DNA of 64,000 bases, from positions 1-64,000 of the forward strand of contig NZ_WUEH01000003.1 in NCBI RefSeq assembly GCF_010468615.1. The letters are read 5' to 3'. Both the position numbers and the translations under genes were made by a program. The stretch comes from Pseudodesulfovibrio sp. JC047. GTDB taxonomy: Bacteria > Desulfobacterota > Desulfovibrionia > Desulfovibrionales > Desulfovibrionaceae. The notes under the pieces are model-generated. The model was not told where the DNA came from. It worked only from the letters and a program-made list of their open reading frames with translations, and did not search any database. Positions 63,821 through 64,000 of this stretch are shown here, in pieces (positions within the stretch are counted from its first letter, which is position 1; the number at the start of each line of letters is the position of its first letter).

Positions 63821-64000
63821 TCAGGATTTTTCCGGTATCGGAGAGTCGCCCTGTTGGTCGCTGTCTTTGACTAAATCCATAAAAGTCATCATCTCATCCC
63901 CGGCTTCGTTTTCCTTGACCTTCTGTTTGATGGTCTTGAATAACGGCAGCCATGGTTTTGCCTTGCAAAACAGGACACGAATAACGATATATGCAGGGAT
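63821..64000 (-). CDS. C-terminal end of an unidentified protein, cut by the window edge
   Basis: A minus-strand frame is open from the window edge to TGA at 63821-63823. It gives 59 residues: IPAYIVIRVLFCKAKPWLPL, FKTIKQKVKENEAGDE, then an acidic/Gln-rich tail ending SPIPEKS. It is placed correctly relative to the shared terminator, so it is likely real. Too little is present to name it. Confidence 0.55.
   Translation of the reverse strand: MPAYIVIRVLFCKAKPWLPLFKTIKQKVKENEAGDEMMTFMDLVKDSDQQGDSPIPEKS

Overview
The window looks like a chromosomal segment of a sulfate-reducing deltaproteobacterium of the Desulfovibrionaceae type (Desulfovibrio/Pseudodesulfovibrio-like). This is inferred from the mix of protein families (a Lap-like adhesin locus without GGDEF/EAL LapD, cysteine-rich sensor kinases, PEP-utilising paralogues). 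No 16S or ribosomal gene is present to confirm it.

Left end (1-13.4 kb): surface polysaccharide genes and insertion sequences. The start of an IS481-like transposase leaves the window at the left edge. A minus-strand set follows: an ABC exporter (Wzm/Wzt) and a four-module glycosyltransferase/methyltransferase of about 1580 aa. Behind it is a decayed dTDP-rhamnose cassette in which rfbB, rfbA and rfbC all carry frameshifts, and rfbC also an in-frame stop. A GT2 rhamnosyltransferase-like gene is on the plus strand. Two IS200/IS605-type copies (one dead, one apparently intact) bracket an IS3-family element.

13.4-31.1 kb: a contractile-tail prophage remnant or tailocin-like cluster. The second IS200 cuts the first tail gene. 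After it come terminator-like, sheath, tube, a tail chaperone with a canonical G GGA AAC -1 frameshift site, tape measure, hub, spike, W, J, I, fibre and fibre chaperone, and finally a Mu Com-like gene overlapping a DNA methyltransferase. No capsid, portal, terminase, integrase or lysis gene is visible. Three AT-rich cargo segments interrupt the tail operon: an AAA ATPase plus a 349-aa partner (17.0-20.2 kb, a candidate defence module), and two small antisense genes placed precisely between the hub, spike and W genes. A tRNA-Ala(GGC) gene marks the right border.

31.5-54.3 kb: a complete Lap-like biofilm adhesin locus. On the plus strand are a 3977-aa type I secreted adhesin (NIDO, VCBS repeats, vWA, RTX C-terminus), a 261-aa companion whose C-terminus resembles that of the adhesin, and a TolC-like channel. 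Convergent on the minus strand are the ABC exporter (LapB-like), adaptor (LapC-like), LapG-type cysteine protease, and a membrane sensor with a degenerate HD-GYP domain in the place where LapD would be expected.

54.3-64 kb: a YgiQ-family radical SAM protein, then a tight five-gene minus-strand operon: a PhnD-like lipoprotein, a sensor kinase, a response regulator, an atypical PEP-synthase-like phosphotransfer protein and a phosphatase-YkgJ fusion. A PH-like membrane protein and the C-terminal end of an unidentified gene close the window.
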